Assembly (NCBI RefSeq): GCF_020164485.1
Contig: NZ_JAIQZA010000009.1
Coordinates: 1 to 64,000, forward strand
From: Salegentibacter tibetensis
GTDB lineage: Bacteria; Bacteroidota; Bacteroidia; Flavobacteriales; Flavobacteriaceae
Direction: 5' to 3'
DNA length: 64,000 nucleotides
Positions 26,499 through 34,478 of the stretch are shown in pieces (positions within the stretch are counted from its first letter, which is position 1; every line of letters starts with the position of its first letter). Made by a program: the position numbers and the translations under genes. Below the pieces are notes generated by a model. That model was given only the letters and a program-made list of their open reading frames with translations, was not told where the DNA came from and did not search any database.

Positions 26499-26532
26499 TT
26501 TCTATTTCTTGATTGTACAAATATTTCTATAG

Positions 26533-26587
26533 AACCTGGTGTTTTAAATAATGGATTTTGCTATTATTTATAACACCAGGTTTTTTT
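26533..26587 (+). terminator. Long rho-independent terminator ending the amine operon
   Basis: AACCTGGTGTT (26533-26543) pairs with AACACCAGGTT (26572-26582), and an inner TAAATAAT/ATTATTTA stem extends it. A T-run to 26587 follows. It separates the C45 gene from the dehydrogenase gene. Confidence 0.9.
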
Positions 26588-26657
26588 AGTTAGTTCCTTA
26601 TTTTCATTTTTAATTAGTGTCAGTCCTAATTCAATAGTCATTAAAAAATAAAACACA

Positions 26658-28016
26658 ATGGAATTTTATAGCACAAACCCTTATAATAGGGAGCAGGTTG
26701 GGAAGTATACTGCCCAAACCACGGAAGAAACTAAAAAGGTTTTAGACCTATCTGGAGAGGCTTTTAAGGATTGGAGCAAGACACCTCTTTCTTCAAGAAC
26801 CGGGCTTTTAAAAAAAGTCGCACAGATATTAAGGGATAATGTTGAAGAGTATGCCCAAATGATTACTCAGGAAATGGGGAAACCAATTCCTGAATCGAGA
26901 GCTGAGGTTAATAAATGCGCCTGGGTTTGTGATTATTATGCTGAAAATGCTTCAGAATTTCTCGCTCCTGAAGAGATAAAAACCGATGCTACCCATAGCT
27001 ATGTTAGGCACGATCCCATAGGAAGTGTATTCGCTATTATGCCATGGAATTTTCCATTCTGGCAGGTTTTTAGGTTCGCCGCACCAACACTTACTGCTGG
27101 GAATACCGGAATTTTAAAACACGCACCTAATGTTTTTGGCTGTGCTTTAAAAATTGAAGAGATATTTACAAAAGCTGGATATCCAAAGGGCGTTTTTCAG
27201 AATTTAATTGTACACCACGACCAAACAGAAATGATCATTGCCCACGAGGCAGTACAGGCGGTTACCTTAACGGGAAGTGAAGCTGCAGGGTCTGCGGTGG
27301 CAGAACTTGCCGGAAAGTATATAAAAAAGAGCCTACTTGAGTTAGGCGGTAATAATTCCTTTATTGTTTGGGAAGATGCAAATATAGATCGCGCCGTTAA
27401 AACAGCGGTAACTGCCAGGATGTTAAACTGCGGACAAAGCTGTATCGCAGCCAAACGTTTTATTTTGTTAGAAGGAATCTATGATGAATTTGTTTCTAAA
27501 TTCAAGGCTGCAGTAAGCGAATTAAAAACAGGCGATACTATGCAGGATGCCACCCAGGTAGGTCCGCTGGCCAGAAAAGACCTGGCAGATCAACTTCAAA
27601 GTCAGGTAAAAAGATCTGTGGAAAAAGGAGCCGAGTTATTGCTGGGAGGTGAACAAGAAAATTGTTTCCACCAGCCTACCATTCTCGGAAATGTAAAACC
27701 GGGAATGCCCGCTTTTGATGAAGAGACTTTTGGCCCGCTTGCAGCAATGATTAAAGTAAAAAATATAGAGGAAGCATTTGAACTTTCAGAAAAATCAAAA
27801 TTTGGACTGGGAATTACGGTTTTTACAAAAGATATCCAAAAGGCTATGGAAATGGCCGGAAGAGTGAGTGATGGGGCTTTCTTCGTAAACGAGTTGGTAA
27901 AATCTGATCCCCGACTTCCTTTTGGAGGAACAAAGAGATCCGGTTACGGGCGTGAGTTAGCCAGGGAAGGAATGATGGAATTCGTTAATAAGAAAACTGT
28001 TTATGTTAAAGCTTAG
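26658..28016 (+). CDS. Succinate-semialdehyde-type aldehyde dehydrogenase
   Basis: A 452-residue NAD(P)-dependent aldehyde dehydrogenase. It has VFAIMPWNFPFWQVFR, the NAD-fold GSEAAGSAVAE, general-base Glu in KKSLLELGGNNSF, the catalytic Cys in LNCGQSCIAAKRF and the C-terminal PFGGTKRSGYGRELA. The short length and absence of an N-terminal extension fit the GabD-like/Sad group that oxidises succinate semialdehyde or 4-aminobutanal. It has its own transcription unit after a terminator but follows the aminotransferase-decarboxylase cluster, which fits a GABA/diamine degradation route ending in succinate. Confidence 0.92.
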   Translation: MEFYSTNPYNREQVGKYTAQTTEETKKVLDLSGEAFKDWSKTPLSSRTGLLKKVAQILRDNVEEYAQMITQEMGKPIPESRAEVNKCAWVCDYYAENASEFLAPEEIKTDATHSYVRHDPIGSVFAIMPWNFPFWQVFRFAAPTLTAGNTGILKHAPNVFGCALKIEEIFTKAGYPKGVFQNLIVHHDQTEMIIAHEAVQAVTLTGSEAAGSAVAELAGKYIKKSLLELGGNNSFIVWEDANIDRAVKTAVTARMLNCGQSCIAAKRFILLEGIYDEFVSKFKAAVSELKTGDTMQDATQVGPLARKDLADQLQSQVKRSVEKGAELLLGGEQENCFHQPTILGNVKPGMPAFDEETFGPLAAMIKVKNIEEAFELSEKSKFGLGITVFTKDIQKAMEMAGRVSDGAFFVNELVKSDPRLPFGGTKRSGYGRELAREGMMEFVNKKTVYVKA

Positions 28017-28033
28017 ATCATAGTTTTATGTGC

Positions 28034-28065
28034 ATTGGTCATTGCCGCGAATAGTTGTACTTTTG
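28034..28065 (+). promoter_or_regulatory. Promoter of the lipoamide dehydrogenase gene
   Basis: ATTG at 28034-28037 and TACTTTTG at 28058-28065, separated by 20 bases, match the Bacteroidota TTTG-N19/20-TAnnTTTG promoter. The predicted start near 28072 gives a leader of about 33 bases before the ATG at 28105. This is the best promoter match in the window. Confidence 0.65.
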
Positions 28066-28104
28066 TGTTTAATTTGTAAAAAAATCAACCTAAAAGATAA
28101 AATT

Positions 28105-29511
28105 ATGAGTAAATATGATGTTGCAGTTATAGGTTCTGGCCCCGGAGGATATGTGGCCGCTATACGCTGCGCTCAACTGGGAATGAAAACTGCTATCATA
28201 GAGAAATATTCAACTTTGGGAGGAACCTGCCTAAATGTAGGTTGTATTCCAAGTAAAGCTTTATTGGATTCTTCACATCATTATCACGATGCTGTAAAGC
28301 ATTTTGAAGAGCACGGAATTGATATTCCGGGAGAGGTAAAGGTCAACCTTGAAAAAATGATGGAACGTAAAGCTTCGGTGGTAAGTCAAACTTGCGACGG
28401 GGTGAAGTTCCTGATGGATAAAAATAAAATTGATGTTTTCGAAGGTGTAGGCTCTTTTAAAGATAAAACCCACATCAATATTGAAAAGAACGATGGCGAA
28501 ACCGAAACCATCGAAGCAGCGAAAACTATTATCGCTACAGGTTCTAAACCTTCCAACCTTCCATTTATCGAGCTTGATAAAGAAAGGGTGATCACTTCTA
28601 CTGAAGCTTTAAAGCTAAAGGAAATACCAAAACACATGATTGTGATTGGTGGTGGAGTTATTGGCCTGGAACTAGGTCAGGTTTATCGTCGTTTGGGCGC
28701 TGAGGTTACTGTAGTAGAATTTATGGATAGAATTATCCCAACTATGGATAGCGCACTTTCTAAAGAACTTCAAAAAGTGCTTAAGAAACAGGGCGTTAAA
28801 TTCCATACTTCTACCAAAGTTAAATCTGTAGAGCGCAAAGGTGATGAGATAATCATCAAAGCTGATGATAAGAAAGACAAGGAAGTAGAGTTTAAAGGGG
28901 ATTACTGCCTGGTTTCGGTAGGGCGTAAACCTTTTACTGACGGATTAAATGCCGATGCTGCCGGAGTTAAGGTTACCGATAAAGGAATGATCGAGGTTAA
29001 CGAACATCTACAAACCAACGTAGACAATATCTATGCAATTGGTGATGTTGTTCGTGGCGCGATGCTGGCCCATAAAGCTGAAGAAGAAGGAACTTTTGTT
29101 GCTGAAACTATCGCTGGACAAAAACCGCATATCGATTACAACTTAATCCCTGGTGTTGTTTATACCTGGCCAGAAGTTGCTGCAGTAGGTAAAACCGAAG
29201 AAGAACTTAAGGAAGATGGTGTGAAATATAAAGAAGGAAAATTCCCAATGCGAGCGCTTGGTCGTGCAAGAGCGAGTGGAGATACAGACGGATTTGTAAA
29301 AATCCTTGCCGATGAAAAAACAGATGAGGTTTTAGGTGTGCATATGATCGGTGCTCGTACTGCCGATCTTATTGCCGAAGCTGTAACTGCAATGGAGTAC
29401 AGAGCTTCTGCCGAAGATATAGCCAGAATGAGTCACGCTCACCCAACTTATGCTGAAGCCGTTAAGGAAGCTGCCCTGGCCGCAACCGATAATCGTGCAC
29501 TTCACGTGTAG
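28105..29511 (+). CDS. lpdA: Dihydrolipoyl dehydrogenase (E3)
   Basis: A 468-residue flavoenzyme from the ATG at 28105 (MSKYDVAVIGSGPGG). It reoxidises dihydrolipoamide in the pyruvate, 2-oxoglutarate or branched-chain dehydrogenase complexes. The FAD GxGxxG is at the N-terminus, the redox-active pair is GGTCLNVGCIPSKALL, the NAD-binding site is VIGGGVIGLELGQVY, and the interface His-Glu pair is in SHAHPTYAEAVKEA. An in-frame upstream extension from 28030 is not coding-like, and the promoter found just upstream supports the chosen start. It is monocistronic with a terminator directly after. Confidence 0.96.
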   Translation: MSKYDVAVIGSGPGGYVAAIRCAQLGMKTAIIEKYSTLGGTCLNVGCIPSKALLDSSHHYHDAVKHFEEHGIDIPGEVKVNLEKMMERKASVVSQTCDGVKFLMDKNKIDVFEGVGSFKDKTHINIEKNDGETETIEAAKTIIATGSKPSNLPFIELDKERVITSTEALKLKEIPKHMIVIGGGVIGLELGQVYRRLGAEVTVVEFMDRIIPTMDSALSKELQKVLKKQGVKFHTSTKVKSVERKGDEIIIKADDKKDKEVEFKGDYCLVSVGRKPFTDGLNADAAGVKVTDKGMIEVNEHLQTNVDNIYAIGDVVRGAMLAHKAEEEGTFVAETIAGQKPHIDYNLIPGVVYTWPEVAAVGKTEEELKEDGVKYKEGKFPMRALGRARASGDTDGFVKILADEKTDEVLGVHMIGARTADLIAEAVTAMEYRASAEDIARMSHAHPTYAEAVKEAALAATDNRALHV

Positions 29512-29538
29512 TTAAAACTTAGATTACGATTTACATAA

Positions 29539-29580
29539 AAATGGCTGTTTGATACTAATTTCAAACAGCCATTTCTATTT
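29539..29580 (+). terminator. Rho-independent terminator of lpdA
   Basis: AAATGGCTGTTTGA (29539-29552) and TCAAACAGCCATTT (29561-29574) form a 14-bp perfect stem with an 8-base loop, followed by a T-rich stretch. Confidence 0.9.
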
Positions 29581-29639
29581 TATAGTCTGAAGTTTAAACT
29601 GGCGATAATATTATTAACTTTCCCCTAGTAAGGACCGTC

Positions 29640-29660
29640 ATGCTGAACTTGATTCAGCAT
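29640..29660. repeat. Short palindromic element of REP-like type
   Basis: ATGCTGAA and TTCAGCAT flank CTTGA, an 8-bp stem inside the sequence GTCATGCTGAACTTGATT followed by CAGCATCT. This word recurs in Bacteroidota intergenic regions (from memory). It lies between the lpdA terminator and the convergent membrane-protein gene. Confidence 0.45.
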
Positions 29661-29706
29661 CTAACATGAAGAATGTAAGCTCAACTTATACACATTGATG
29701 GTTTTT

Positions 29707-30345
29707 CTAAACTTCTAATTTCTTTAATTCCTTGTAATTTTTATTCAATCGGCGTAGCAAAATACCATAAAGTACTTTGTAGAATAACCATAATAAGCCG
29801 AGGAAAACAGCTAAACCGCCTATTATTATTCCGGCAAACTTTATCCATTGAATTGAGGTGAAACTGTACTTCTCCATGTCTTCCACGACCGTGTTAGTGG
29901 CGTGGTAATCCATCATAAAATAAGTGTAAATAAGTGTAATTAAGGCCGTAGATAACAAAATATAGCCTATATAATATTTGACGGTCTTTCTGGTTCGTAG
30001 AATGTTTTTCATTAAACCTGCCACATTATCTGTAGAAGATATTTTTCTATAATTCTTATAAAAGCAATAAATAAAGAAAAAGGTGACGGCATAATTTATC
30101 ACATAAACTGTTACCGTAAATTCTTTTAGATTAATACGCTCCATCTCTGTCCAATAATCAATATCGGCCATAAAAATTGTAAGAAGTGCCCAGAATAAAA
30201 ATTCAAGAATACTAATCACAAAAATCCATTTTACTATGGAAGATGATCGCTTCCAAAGCATCTTGTATATTTGGTCGTAGGAAAGTTGGGGGATGTCGCT
30301 TTCCCGTTTTTTCCAGTCTTTTTTTAATAAATTCAATCCATCCAT
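29707..30345 (-). CDS. Membrane protein paired with an ECF sigma factor
   Basis: A 212-residue protein. A soluble N-terminal stretch of about 40 residues (MDGLNLLKKDWKKRESDIPQ) is followed by four TM helices at about 36-58, 75-95, 118-140 and 160-190, and a short basic cytosolic tail. It starts six bases after the sigma gene stop and is clearly in one operon. That position, and the cytosolic N-terminus, suggest a membrane partner or anti-sigma factor, but no zinc-binding or RskA-type motif is present. No established function. Confidence 0.8.
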   Translation of the reverse strand: MDGLNLLKKDWKKRESDIPQLSYDQIYKMLWKRSSSIVKWIFVISILEFLFWALLTIFMADIDYWTEMERINLKEFTVTVYVINYAVTFFFIYCFYKNYRKISSTDNVAGLMKNILRTRKTVKYYIGYILLSTALITLIYTYFMMDYHATNTVVEDMEKYSFTSIQWIKFAGIIIGGLAVFLGLLWLFYKVLYGILLRRLNKNYKELKKLEV

Positions 30346-30351
30346 TATTCG

Positions 30352-30846
30352 CTACGGATTTAAAATGTTTTTTAACTTTGTTTTTACCCTGTTCATCTTC
30401 ACTCTTGCATTTACTTCAGTAATACCAAGGGTTTCAGAAATATCTCTGTAGTTCTTATCTTCGAGATAAAGAAAAACGAGTGCTTTTTCAATATCGTTTA
30501 ATTCCTGAATTGCAGAATACATTACTTTTAATTGCTGTTCCGTCTCATCGTCATATTCTTCCGCTTTAATTTTGAAATCAACAGTATCAAAATCCTGTGT
30601 TCTTATACTTCTTTTTTTCTTTCGGTATAAAGTGATCGCGGTATTAAGAGCTACCCGGTACATCCAGGTACTAAATTTAGCTTCGCCCCTAAACTTGGGA
30701 TATGCTTTCCAGAGCTGTATGGTAATTTCCTGAAACAGATCGTTGTGCGAATCCTGATCGTTAGTATAAATACGACAAATTTTATGCGCAATATTCTGGT
30801 ATTTTTCCAGGTTCGTTACAAACTGATGTTCTAATTCCTTATCCAC
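30352..30846 (-). CDS. ECF-type RNA polymerase sigma factor
   Basis: A 164-residue group IV sigma-70 protein. Region 2 has DLFQEITIQLWKAYPKF and FSTWMYRVALNTAI; region 4 has the helix-turn-helix KNYRDISETLGITEVNARVK. The start is a GTG at 30846, directly preceded on its strand by AACCAACTATT. It is followed by a membrane protein gene that probably controls it. The regulon cannot be read here. Confidence 0.92.
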   Translation of the reverse strand: MDKELEHQFVTNLEKYQNIAHKICRIYTNDQDSHNDLFQEITIQLWKAYPKFRGEAKFSTWMYRVALNTAITLYRKKKRSIRTQDFDTVDFKIKAEEYDDETEQQLKVMYSAIQELNDIEKALVFLYLEDKNYRDISETLGITEVNARVKMNRVKTKLKNILNP

Positions 30847-30953
30847 AATAGTTGGTTAGCACATATATGTAGCCTAAGTGCTTACAATGTTACAAAAAAG
30901 TATAAAGTATAGTTAATGCAGCCTTATTTTTTTAGCTATAGAAGGAGAAAACT

Positions 30954-30961
30954 TAAATTTG
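30954..30961 (+). promoter_or_regulatory. Possible -7 box for the NDH-2 gene
   Basis: TAAATTTG matches TAnnTTTG and lies 61 bases before the ATG at 31022. No -33 box is evident. Two dyads lie between it and the gene: GAGTA-TAC-TACTC at 30961-30973 and CTCACC-T-GGTGAG at 30995-31007. Confidence 0.4.
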
Positions 30962-30994
30962 AGTATACTACTCTTAACAGGGAGTATATTAAAT

Positions 30995-31007
30995 CTCACC
31001 TGGTGAG
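30995..31007. promoter_or_regulatory. Perfect dyad CTCACC-T-GGTGAG before the NDH-2 gene
   Basis: A 6-bp inverted repeat around a single base, 14 bases before the ATG and downstream of the likely transcription start. It could be a repressor operator or a small hairpin affecting translation. Confidence 0.4.
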
Positions 31008-31021
31008 TAAAACCAAGCTTT

Positions 31022-32329
31022 ATGAATATTCCAAGAACAAATTTACCGAGGGTCGTTATTATTGGTGGCGGCTTTGCTGGAATGGCACTGGTACGTAAAC
31101 TAATGGGCGAAGATGTGCAAACCGTGATTTTGGATCGTCACAATTATCACACTTTTCAGCCATTGCTTTACCAGGTTTCTACCTCTGGACTAGAGCCAGA
31201 TTCTATTGCTTATCCTATGCGTAAAATAACGCGCAATAGTAAAAAATGTATTTTCAGGATGGCAGAGGTAAAATCTATAAATACCGAAAAGAGTTTTATT
31301 GAAACTACTATTGGTGATTTGATCTATGATTACCTTGTAATCGCTACCGGTTCCAAAACTAATTTCTTCGGAAATAAAAGTATTGAGAAAAACGGCATGT
31401 GGATGAAAACTGTTCCGCAGGCATTGAATATTCGAAGTTTAATATTGGAAAATTTAGAACAGGCCGTAATTACCGATGATCCTGAACTAAGAAAAGCTTT
31501 GCTGAACTTTGTTTTGGTAGGAGCAGGGCCCACCGGAGTTGAACTTAGTGGTGCTATTGCTGAATTGAAAAACCATATTGTTCCCAATGATTATCCTGAT
31601 ATTAATCCTAGTGAGATGAATATTCATCTTCTGGAAGGCCTGGACCGGGTTTTGCCGCCAATGAGCGAAAAAGCTTCTAGAAAAGCCCACGAATTTCTTG
31701 AAGAACTTGGGGTGAAAGTTCATTTAAATACTATGGTACAGGAATATGACGGGCATTTGGTTACCACCAATACAGATCTTTCCTTAAAAACCGAAACCTT
31801 TATCTGGGCTGCAGGAGTAACGGGTGCGCCTGTAAAAGGCTTAAATGCTGCAGCAATGGTGGAGAAAGCCAATAGGTATGAAGTGAACGCATTTAATCAA
31901 ATTTCAGGTTACGAGAATATTTTTGCTATTGGAGATATTGCCTTAATGCAAACAGAAGATTATCCAAAAGGACATCCAATGGTTGCCCAACCGGCGATTC
32001 AGCAAGGAAAACATTTGGCCAAAAATATTATGAATATTCTTGAAGGTAAAAAACTGGAAGCTTTTAATTACAAAGATAAAGGAACAATGGCCACGGTAGG
32101 GAGGAACCGCGCCGTAGTAGATTTAGACCAGGGCTCTTTTAGTGGGTTTTTTGCCTGGTTTATCTGGATGTTTGTACATCTTTGGTTCCTTATTGGTTTT
32201 AGAAACCGATTGGTGACTTTCTTTAACTGGCTTTATAATTACTGGAATTATGATAAGGCCGCCCGGCTAATAATCAGGCCTTTTAAAGGTTATGAAAATC
32301 AAATGAAGGTTGATAAAGAAGAGATATAA
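31022..32329 (+). CDS. Type II NADH:quinone oxidoreductase (NDH-2)
   Basis: A 435-residue single-subunit flavoprotein that passes electrons from NADH to quinone without pumping protons. The FAD site is VVIIGGGFAGMALVRKL, the quinone-proximal loop YHTFQPLLYQVSTSGLEP, the NADH site FVLVGAGPTGVELSGAIAEL and the second FAD contact NIFAIGDIALMQ. The C-terminal GFFAWFIWMFVHLWFLIGF and the amphipathic tail anchor it to the membrane. It is monocistronic with its own terminator. Upstream is a divergent ECF sigma gene. Confidence 0.94.
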   Translation: MNIPRTNLPRVVIIGGGFAGMALVRKLMGEDVQTVILDRHNYHTFQPLLYQVSTSGLEPDSIAYPMRKITRNSKKCIFRMAEVKSINTEKSFIETTIGDLIYDYLVIATGSKTNFFGNKSIEKNGMWMKTVPQALNIRSLILENLEQAVITDDPELRKALLNFVLVGAGPTGVELSGAIAELKNHIVPNDYPDINPSEMNIHLLEGLDRVLPPMSEKASRKAHEFLEELGVKVHLNTMVQEYDGHLVTTNTDLSLKTETFIWAAGVTGAPVKGLNAAAMVEKANRYEVNAFNQISGYENIFAIGDIALMQTEDYPKGHPMVAQPAIQQGKHLAKNIMNILEGKKLEAFNYKDKGTMATVGRNRAVVDLDQGSFSGFFAWFIWMFVHLWFLIGFRNRLVTFFNWLYNYWNYDKAARLIIRPFKGYENQMKVDKEEI

Positions 32330-32335
32330 AAATTA

Positions 32336-32372
32336 AAAATGCAGTTAAGTGAATTTCGCTTAACTGCATTTT
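32336..32372. terminator. Bidirectional terminator after NDH-2
   Basis: AAAATGCAGTTAAG (32336-32349) and CTTAACTGCATTTT (32359-32372) form a 14-bp perfect stem with flanking A and T runs. It serves NDH-2 and possibly the convergent hemerythrin gene. Confidence 0.88.
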
Positions 32373-32426
32373 CGCATTGAAATTATCATCTTTTCTCGAG
32401 GCTTCGAAGCGATAGAGCTCCTGGGA

Positions 32427-32861
32427 TTACCTCATTTTCCTGATTTCCTTGTTGTAATCTTCAGCAAGGCTTGTCTTTTGGTTGTCGGTTAGGGCTTTTC
32501 CGGCCATTTGAAAAACTTCCTGCTCCTCTTCATCTAAATGATGAATTACCTTATGCTTAAGCTCTTTGGCGATTTTTAGCCAGTTAGAAGTGTCCATTTC
32601 TGTAACCTCTAATTGCTCAATAAGTTCATCCATTTCGTGATGTTCGGCCACACTGTGCCTGGCTTTTTCCTGGGTAAAGTCCTTTTTTATCAACGGAATA
32701 TAAAAATGCCTTTCTTCAGCATCAGCGTGAATTTTTAATTCGTGTTTTAACTGCTCAAAAATCTTTTTTCTTTCTTCTGTATCGCCGTGGGTTTCTACCA
32801 ATCTGGCTACAAGGTGGCGCTGTATTTCGTGTTCCTGGCGTAATGCTTCAAAAATATTCAT
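32427..32861 (-). CDS. Hemerythrin-domain protein
   Basis: A 144-residue four-helix protein with the hemerythrin HHE pattern. Likely iron ligands are His in RQEHEIQRHLV, HADAEERHFYIPLI, AEHHEMDELIEQ and HHLDEEEQEVFQMA. Such proteins bind O2, NO or help repair iron centres; the exact role is unknown. It is monocistronic and convergent with NDH-2. Confidence 0.9.
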   Translation of the reverse strand: MNIFEALRQEHEIQRHLVARLVETHGDTEERKKIFEQLKHELKIHADAEERHFYIPLIKKDFTQEKARHSVAEHHEMDELIEQLEVTEMDTSNWLKIAKELKHKVIHHLDEEEQEVFQMAGKALTDNQKTSLAEDYNKEIRKMR

Positions 32862-33002
32862 AATTTAGGCTATTGGTTAAGTATCGAAATTATTGATTTA
32901 TATGTTAAGGAAAATTTAAACTGAAGTTTTCCTTATAGTTTAAATCGGTTCTAAAGGAAAATAACGGTTCAGATTGTTTTTTCTACAATTCAGGATTTTT
33001 AA

Positions 33003-33128
33003 TTAGAAAAGAAAACGACTTTCTCGCATCTTAGCCTTGTAAATGAAAATCGATGAAACCAGCATGATGCTGGATCCAAAAAATGCAAAAAACAGGGGAA
33101 TGATTATAAGTTCGTGTTTAATTTTCAC
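33003..33128 (-). CDS. Possible 41-residue single-TM membrane peptide
   Basis: From a GTG at 33128 the minus strand encodes KIKHELIIIPLFFAFFG, continuing SSIMLVSSIFIYKAK and ending MRESRFLF before a TAA at 33003-33005. It is one hydrophobic helix with positive flanks, typical of small membrane peptides, and it is divergent from the sensor kinase gene. There is no clear ribosome site, and the opposite strand also has a short ATG frame over the same bases, so it may be chance. A 23-base piece of it (33052-33074) recurs inverted at 40230-40252. Confidence 0.4.
   Translation of the reverse strand: MKIKHELIIIPLFFAFFGSSIMLVSSIFIYKAKMRESRFLF
33052..33074 (+). repeat. 23-base sequence shared with 40230-40252 (inverted), containing a palindrome
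   Basis: GATGAAACCAGCATGATG followed by CTGGA occurs here and, on the other strand, at 40230-40252. Its core CCAGCATGATGCTGG is a palindrome with a one-base centre. Confidence 0.6.
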
Positions 33129-33150
33129 TTTGGGTTAAAATTATAAACAG

Positions 33151-33486
33151 ATGAAATTCTTTCTGAAAATATTAAAAATTAGTCTTGCGATCACTGCATT
33201 AATCATTAGCCTGGAAATTCTTTTCAGCGGATTTGAGTTTGAAGAATTCCGGGAATTAGAAACATGGCTCCTCTATTTTTCCTATAGTTTTATTCTCACG
33301 CTAATAAATGGAAGTTACTTCTGGTGGTTCGAGGCTAAAATAACCTGGGAAAGCGCCAATTTAAGAAAGGTGCTTTTGGGGACCTTTGGTTCTGTTACGC
33401 TAACGTTAATCGGATATTTCTTCTGCCGTTTAATGCATTACGTGGTTTACGAAGGAATCCCGTTTCAGGGGTTTATTGCTAACTAA
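33151..33486 (+). pseudogene. N-terminal membrane part of a LytS-type sensor kinase, cut off by an in-frame stop
   Basis: A 111-residue product with three TM helices (about 8-28, 40-62 and 78-100), ending GIPFQGFIAN and a TAA at 33484-33486. After AAG an ATG at 33490 continues in the same frame directly into the kinase, so both pieces read as one protein of about 440 residues with a single stop codon between N and K. One base change (GAA to TAA or CAA to TAA) would explain it. Alternatives are a true two-gene arrangement with coupled re-initiation, or a sequencing error. Confidence 0.7.
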
Positions 33487-33489
33487 AAG

Positions 33490-34476
33490 ATGGTTTTTTA
33501 TCTTTTTCCGCTGCTATTTACAGCTATTATTTCTTTGTTTTTTCATCTTATTTATTCCTACAAGGCTCTACAGGAAAAGGAGGTAAAAGAACAAAAGATA
33601 ATCGCTGGTACGGCTTCGGCTAAATTCGATGCGCTTAAAAATCAGTTAGATCCGCATTTCTTATTCAATAGTTTAAATGTTTTAAGTGCTTTGATCGACG
33701 AAAATCCAGACCAGGCTCAGAAGTTTACAAGCGCGCTTTCTAAGGTTTACCGCTATGTTTTAGAACAGAAAAATAAGGAATTGGTAGATATTGAAGAAGA
33801 ATTAAAATTCGCTACAACCTATATGGATTTGTTGAAAATGCGCTTTGAGGATGCCATTGTTTTTAATTTTCCTTCAGTATTAAAAAATCCGAAAGCCAAG
33901 GTTGTGCCGCTTTCGCTTCAGCTGCTGTTGGAAAATACCATAAAACACAATACGGTGAATTCTGAAAATCCTTTGGAGATAAGTATTGTAGAAGAAGATC
34001 GAAAATTGGTGGTGAAAAATAATCTTCAGCCAAAGGAAATTCTAAAGCGGGGGAGTGGTGTTGGGCTTTCTAATATTCAGCAACGCTATCAATTGCTTAC
34101 AGATAGAAAAGTAGAAATCGATAACTCTCATAATGTATTTAGTGTAAAACTACCGCTATTAACTAAAATAGTAAAAATGGAAAATCAAAAACCGGTATAT
34201 GTCGAACAGGACGCTTATTTAAGGGCAAAAAAGCAAGTAAAAGCAGAGCGGGAATTCTATGGGAATTTAACTTCTTACTTATTTGTTATTCCTGTACTCG
34301 GCTTATTCAATTATCTAACCTACAGCGGATTTATATGGGCCGTTTTTCCGGCAATTGGGTGGGGTGTAGGCGTGTTCTTTCACGGTCTATCGGTATTTAA
34401 TTATAACCTTTTACTGGGTAAGAATTGGGAAGAGCGAAAAATAAAAGAACTAATGCAAAAAGATAAAATCGACTAA
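33490..34476 (+). CDS. LytS-family histidine kinase with C-terminal 2TM domain (N-terminal part in the preceding frame)
   Basis: A 328-residue product. One TM helix at residues 1-22 leads to a short coiled helix, then the His_kinase H-box LKNQLDPHFLFNSLNVLSAL (His near residue 55), the HATPase N-box LLLENTIKHNT and the G-box RGSGVGLSNIQQRYQLL. A C-terminal 2TM domain (YLRAKKQVKAEREFYGNLT, two helices, NWEERKIKELMQ) follows. It autophosphorylates and should signal to the LytTR regulator two genes on. The preceding frame supplies three more TM helices, in the same reading frame, beyond a stop codon. Gaps to the next genes are 2 bases and a 1-base overlap. Confidence 0.9.
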   Translation: MVFYLFPLLFTAIISLFFHLIYSYKALQEKEVKEQKIIAGTASAKFDALKNQLDPHFLFNSLNVLSALIDENPDQAQKFTSALSKVYRYVLEQKNKELVDIEEELKFATTYMDLLKMRFEDAIVFNFPSVLKNPKAKVVPLSLQLLLENTIKHNTVNSENPLEISIVEEDRKLVVKNNLQPKEILKRGSGVGLSNIQQRYQLLTDRKVEIDNSHNVFSVKLPLLTKIVKMENQKPVYVEQDAYLRAKKQVKAEREFYGNLTSYLFVIPVLGLFNYLTYSGFIWAVFPAIGWGVGVFFHGLSVFNYNLLLGKNWEERKIKELMQKDKID

Positions 34477-34478
34477 TC

